From JBFHES01 sp041584015 (GTDB lineage: Bacteria; Bacteroidota; Bacteroidia; Bacteroidales; M50B96), in the NCBI GenBank assembly GCA_041584015.1, contig JBFHES010000237.1, forward strand, positions 1 through 7,133: a stretch of 7,133 bases of DNA, read 5' to 3'. A program made the position numbers and the translations under genes. Shown piece after piece: positions 6,138 to 7,133 of this stretch (its first letter is position 1; every line of letters begins with the position of its first letter). The notes below the pieces were generated by a model. The model was given only the letters and a program-made list of their open reading frames with translations, had not been told where the DNA came from and did no database searches.

Positions 6138-7133
6138 TTATTTAGTTTGCATAGTTTCAAAAGAAATCAACACAGATGTTCCCATGTTAATTCTAGAGCT
6201 AAGATGAATATGTCCCTTGTGTAAATTAATTATTCCTTTTACCAGCGATAGCCCTATACCATGTCCCTTTTCTTGTTGGGCATTTGATGCTCGGTAAAAT
6301 GATTCGAAAATTTTTGATTGCTCCTGCTCCGGTATACCAATGCCATTATCGGTGAAATTTACTTCCAAGCGATTTTTGTGGTTTTCTAATTTTACTTGAA
6401 CAGATTTGTTTGTTGAGTATTTACACCCATTCTCCATAAGGTTGGTTATGGCCGATAACAGTAGCGTTTCATTTCCTAAAATACAAAAGTCCTCTTCTGA
6501 ATTAAAGTTAAGGTCTATGTCAACTTCAATCGTATAATCTGGGTATTGTTTAATTAAGGCTGTTCGCGATTTCCAAATCACTTCATCAATTCTTACCATC
6601 ATGAAATTAGCAACAGATGTTTCGCTGCTTGTGTGAGCCAGCATTAACAATTTGTTTAAGATTAGATTCAACTCCTTAATGTCCTCAAGCACAGAAGTAA
6701 TACTTGCCTTATATTCATCAGTATTTCTATCTTTTAGTAGCACAACTTCCAGTTGACCTGTAACTGCAGCCAGCGGGTTTCTTATCTCATGCGATGCATT
6801 GGCAATAAAACTTCGTTGCGCCCTAAAGGCTGTTTCCAGTCTTGCGAGCATACCGTTGAATGTCTGAGAAAGCTTGGCCAGTTCATCTTTTTTATTTCCT
6901 TCGTCTAAACGTTTGTTCAGGCTCGAGTCATCTATATTGTTTACCTGATTAATGATTTCATTTATTGGGTTCAATGCCCTTTGGGAGTAAAGCCTTCCGG
7001 CCAAATAAACAATTATTAATCCTCCCGAAAAAACGACCCAAATAATGAATCGTAAAATTTTTAATTTCCTGAGCCCAAAAACATCTCGTGCGGCAATAAA
7101 TGCAATAATACTTTCATCTCCATCACTTATATA
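6138..7133 (-). CDS. Sensor histidine kinase (HAMP, HisKA, HATPase_c), N terminus outside the window
   Basis: This is a membrane sensor kinase that should autophosphorylate on histidine and pass the phosphate to a response regulator. The frame is open from the window edge to the TAA at 6138, giving 331 visible residues. Visible residues 1-25 (YISDGDESIIAFIAARDVFGLRKLK) look like the end of a periplasmic sensor domain; 28-46 is a membrane helix (FIIWVVFSGGLIIVYLAG). HAMP spans about 50-105, and the dimerisation domain has the H box NASHEIRNPLAAV with phospho-acceptor H115. The ATPase domain shows the N box NLMENGCKYS (N235), DNGIGIP (262-268), FESFYRAS and GHGIGLSLV (290-297). All catalytic boxes are intact. 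By comparison with similar Bacteroidota kinases of about 450 residues, the first helix and most of the sensor are missing. A TTG at 7002-7004 could pass for a start but would cut off the helix. Such kinases usually pair with a CusR/OmpR-type regulator, which would lie to the right if present. The signal sensed is unknown. Confidence 0.95.
   Translation of the reverse strand, partial: YISDGDESIIAFIAARDVFGLRKLKILRFIIWVVFSGGLIIVYLAGRLYSQRALNPINEIINQVNNIDDSSLNKRLDEGNKKDELAKLSQTFNGMLARLETAFRAQRSFIANASHEIRNPLAAVTGQLEVVLLKDRNTDEYKASITSVLEDIKELNLILNKLLMLAHTSSETSVANFMMVRIDEVIWKSRTALIKQYPDYTIEVDIDLNFNSEEDFCILGNETLLLSAITNLMENGCKYSTNKSVQVKLENHKNRLEVNFTDNGIGIPEQEQSKIFESFYRASNAQQEKGHGIGLSLVKGIINLHKGHIHLSSRINMGTSVLISFETMQTK

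Noticed and set aside
6138..7004. Histidine kinase starting at 7004
   Set aside because: The codon at 7002-7004 is TTG in the middle of a membrane helix. The frame stays open to the window edge and encodes the rest of the helix and part of the sensor, so the gene is cut by the window and does not start here.

Overview
The window looks like a piece of a Bacteroidota chromosome. Three things point there. It carries a large secreted protein ending in a Por-secretion (type IX, T9SS) C-terminal sorting domain. Its transketolase has the SDGGIQEE form of the thiamine-diphosphate motif that I associate with this phylum. The DNA is AT-rich, has almost no Shine-Dalgarno sequences, and carries a TAnnTTTG-type -7 element. 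I cannot place it below phylum from the sequence alone. An environmental or marine Bacteroidales, Marinilabiliales or Flavobacteriales-like organism is a reasonable guess.

Layout. Positions 1-282 (minus) hold the N-terminal part of a secreted protein with a signal peptide and a CARDB-like start; the rest runs off the left edge. Positions 283-513 are gene-free apart from a cluster of short palindromes. Positions 514-2370 (minus) encode a 618-residue secreted beta-propeller/Ig-like protein with a T9SS sorting tail. Directly in front of its start codon, at 2377-2523, is an array of seven diverged 21-bp tandem repeats. The rest of the 2371-2713 intergenic region holds an AT-rich spacer, a good -7 promoter element and a leader hairpin for the next gene. 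Positions 2714-4756 (plus) encode a full-length transketolase. A hairpin terminator follows it and lies inside the 3' end of the convergent gene. On the minus strand, read right to left, come a sensor histidine kinase (6138-7133, N terminus cut by the window edge), a 108-residue lipoprotein (5707-6033) and a 286-residue MscS-family mechanosensitive channel (4746-5606).

How the genes fit together. Transketolase is a housekeeping pentose-phosphate enzyme and looks like an independent transcription unit. The two left-hand genes are cell-surface or secreted proteins. The three right-hand genes are co-oriented with spacers of about 100 bp and all concern the cell envelope: a membrane sensor kinase, a lipoprotein and a tension-gated channel. 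An 11-bp-phased direct repeat between kinase and lipoprotein could be a response-regulator site, which would make the lipoprotein, and perhaps the channel, a target of the two-component system. That link is inference. I see no CRISPR array, RNA gene, transposase, integrase or recognisable defence system. The most unusual element is the 21-bp repeat array at 2377-2523.
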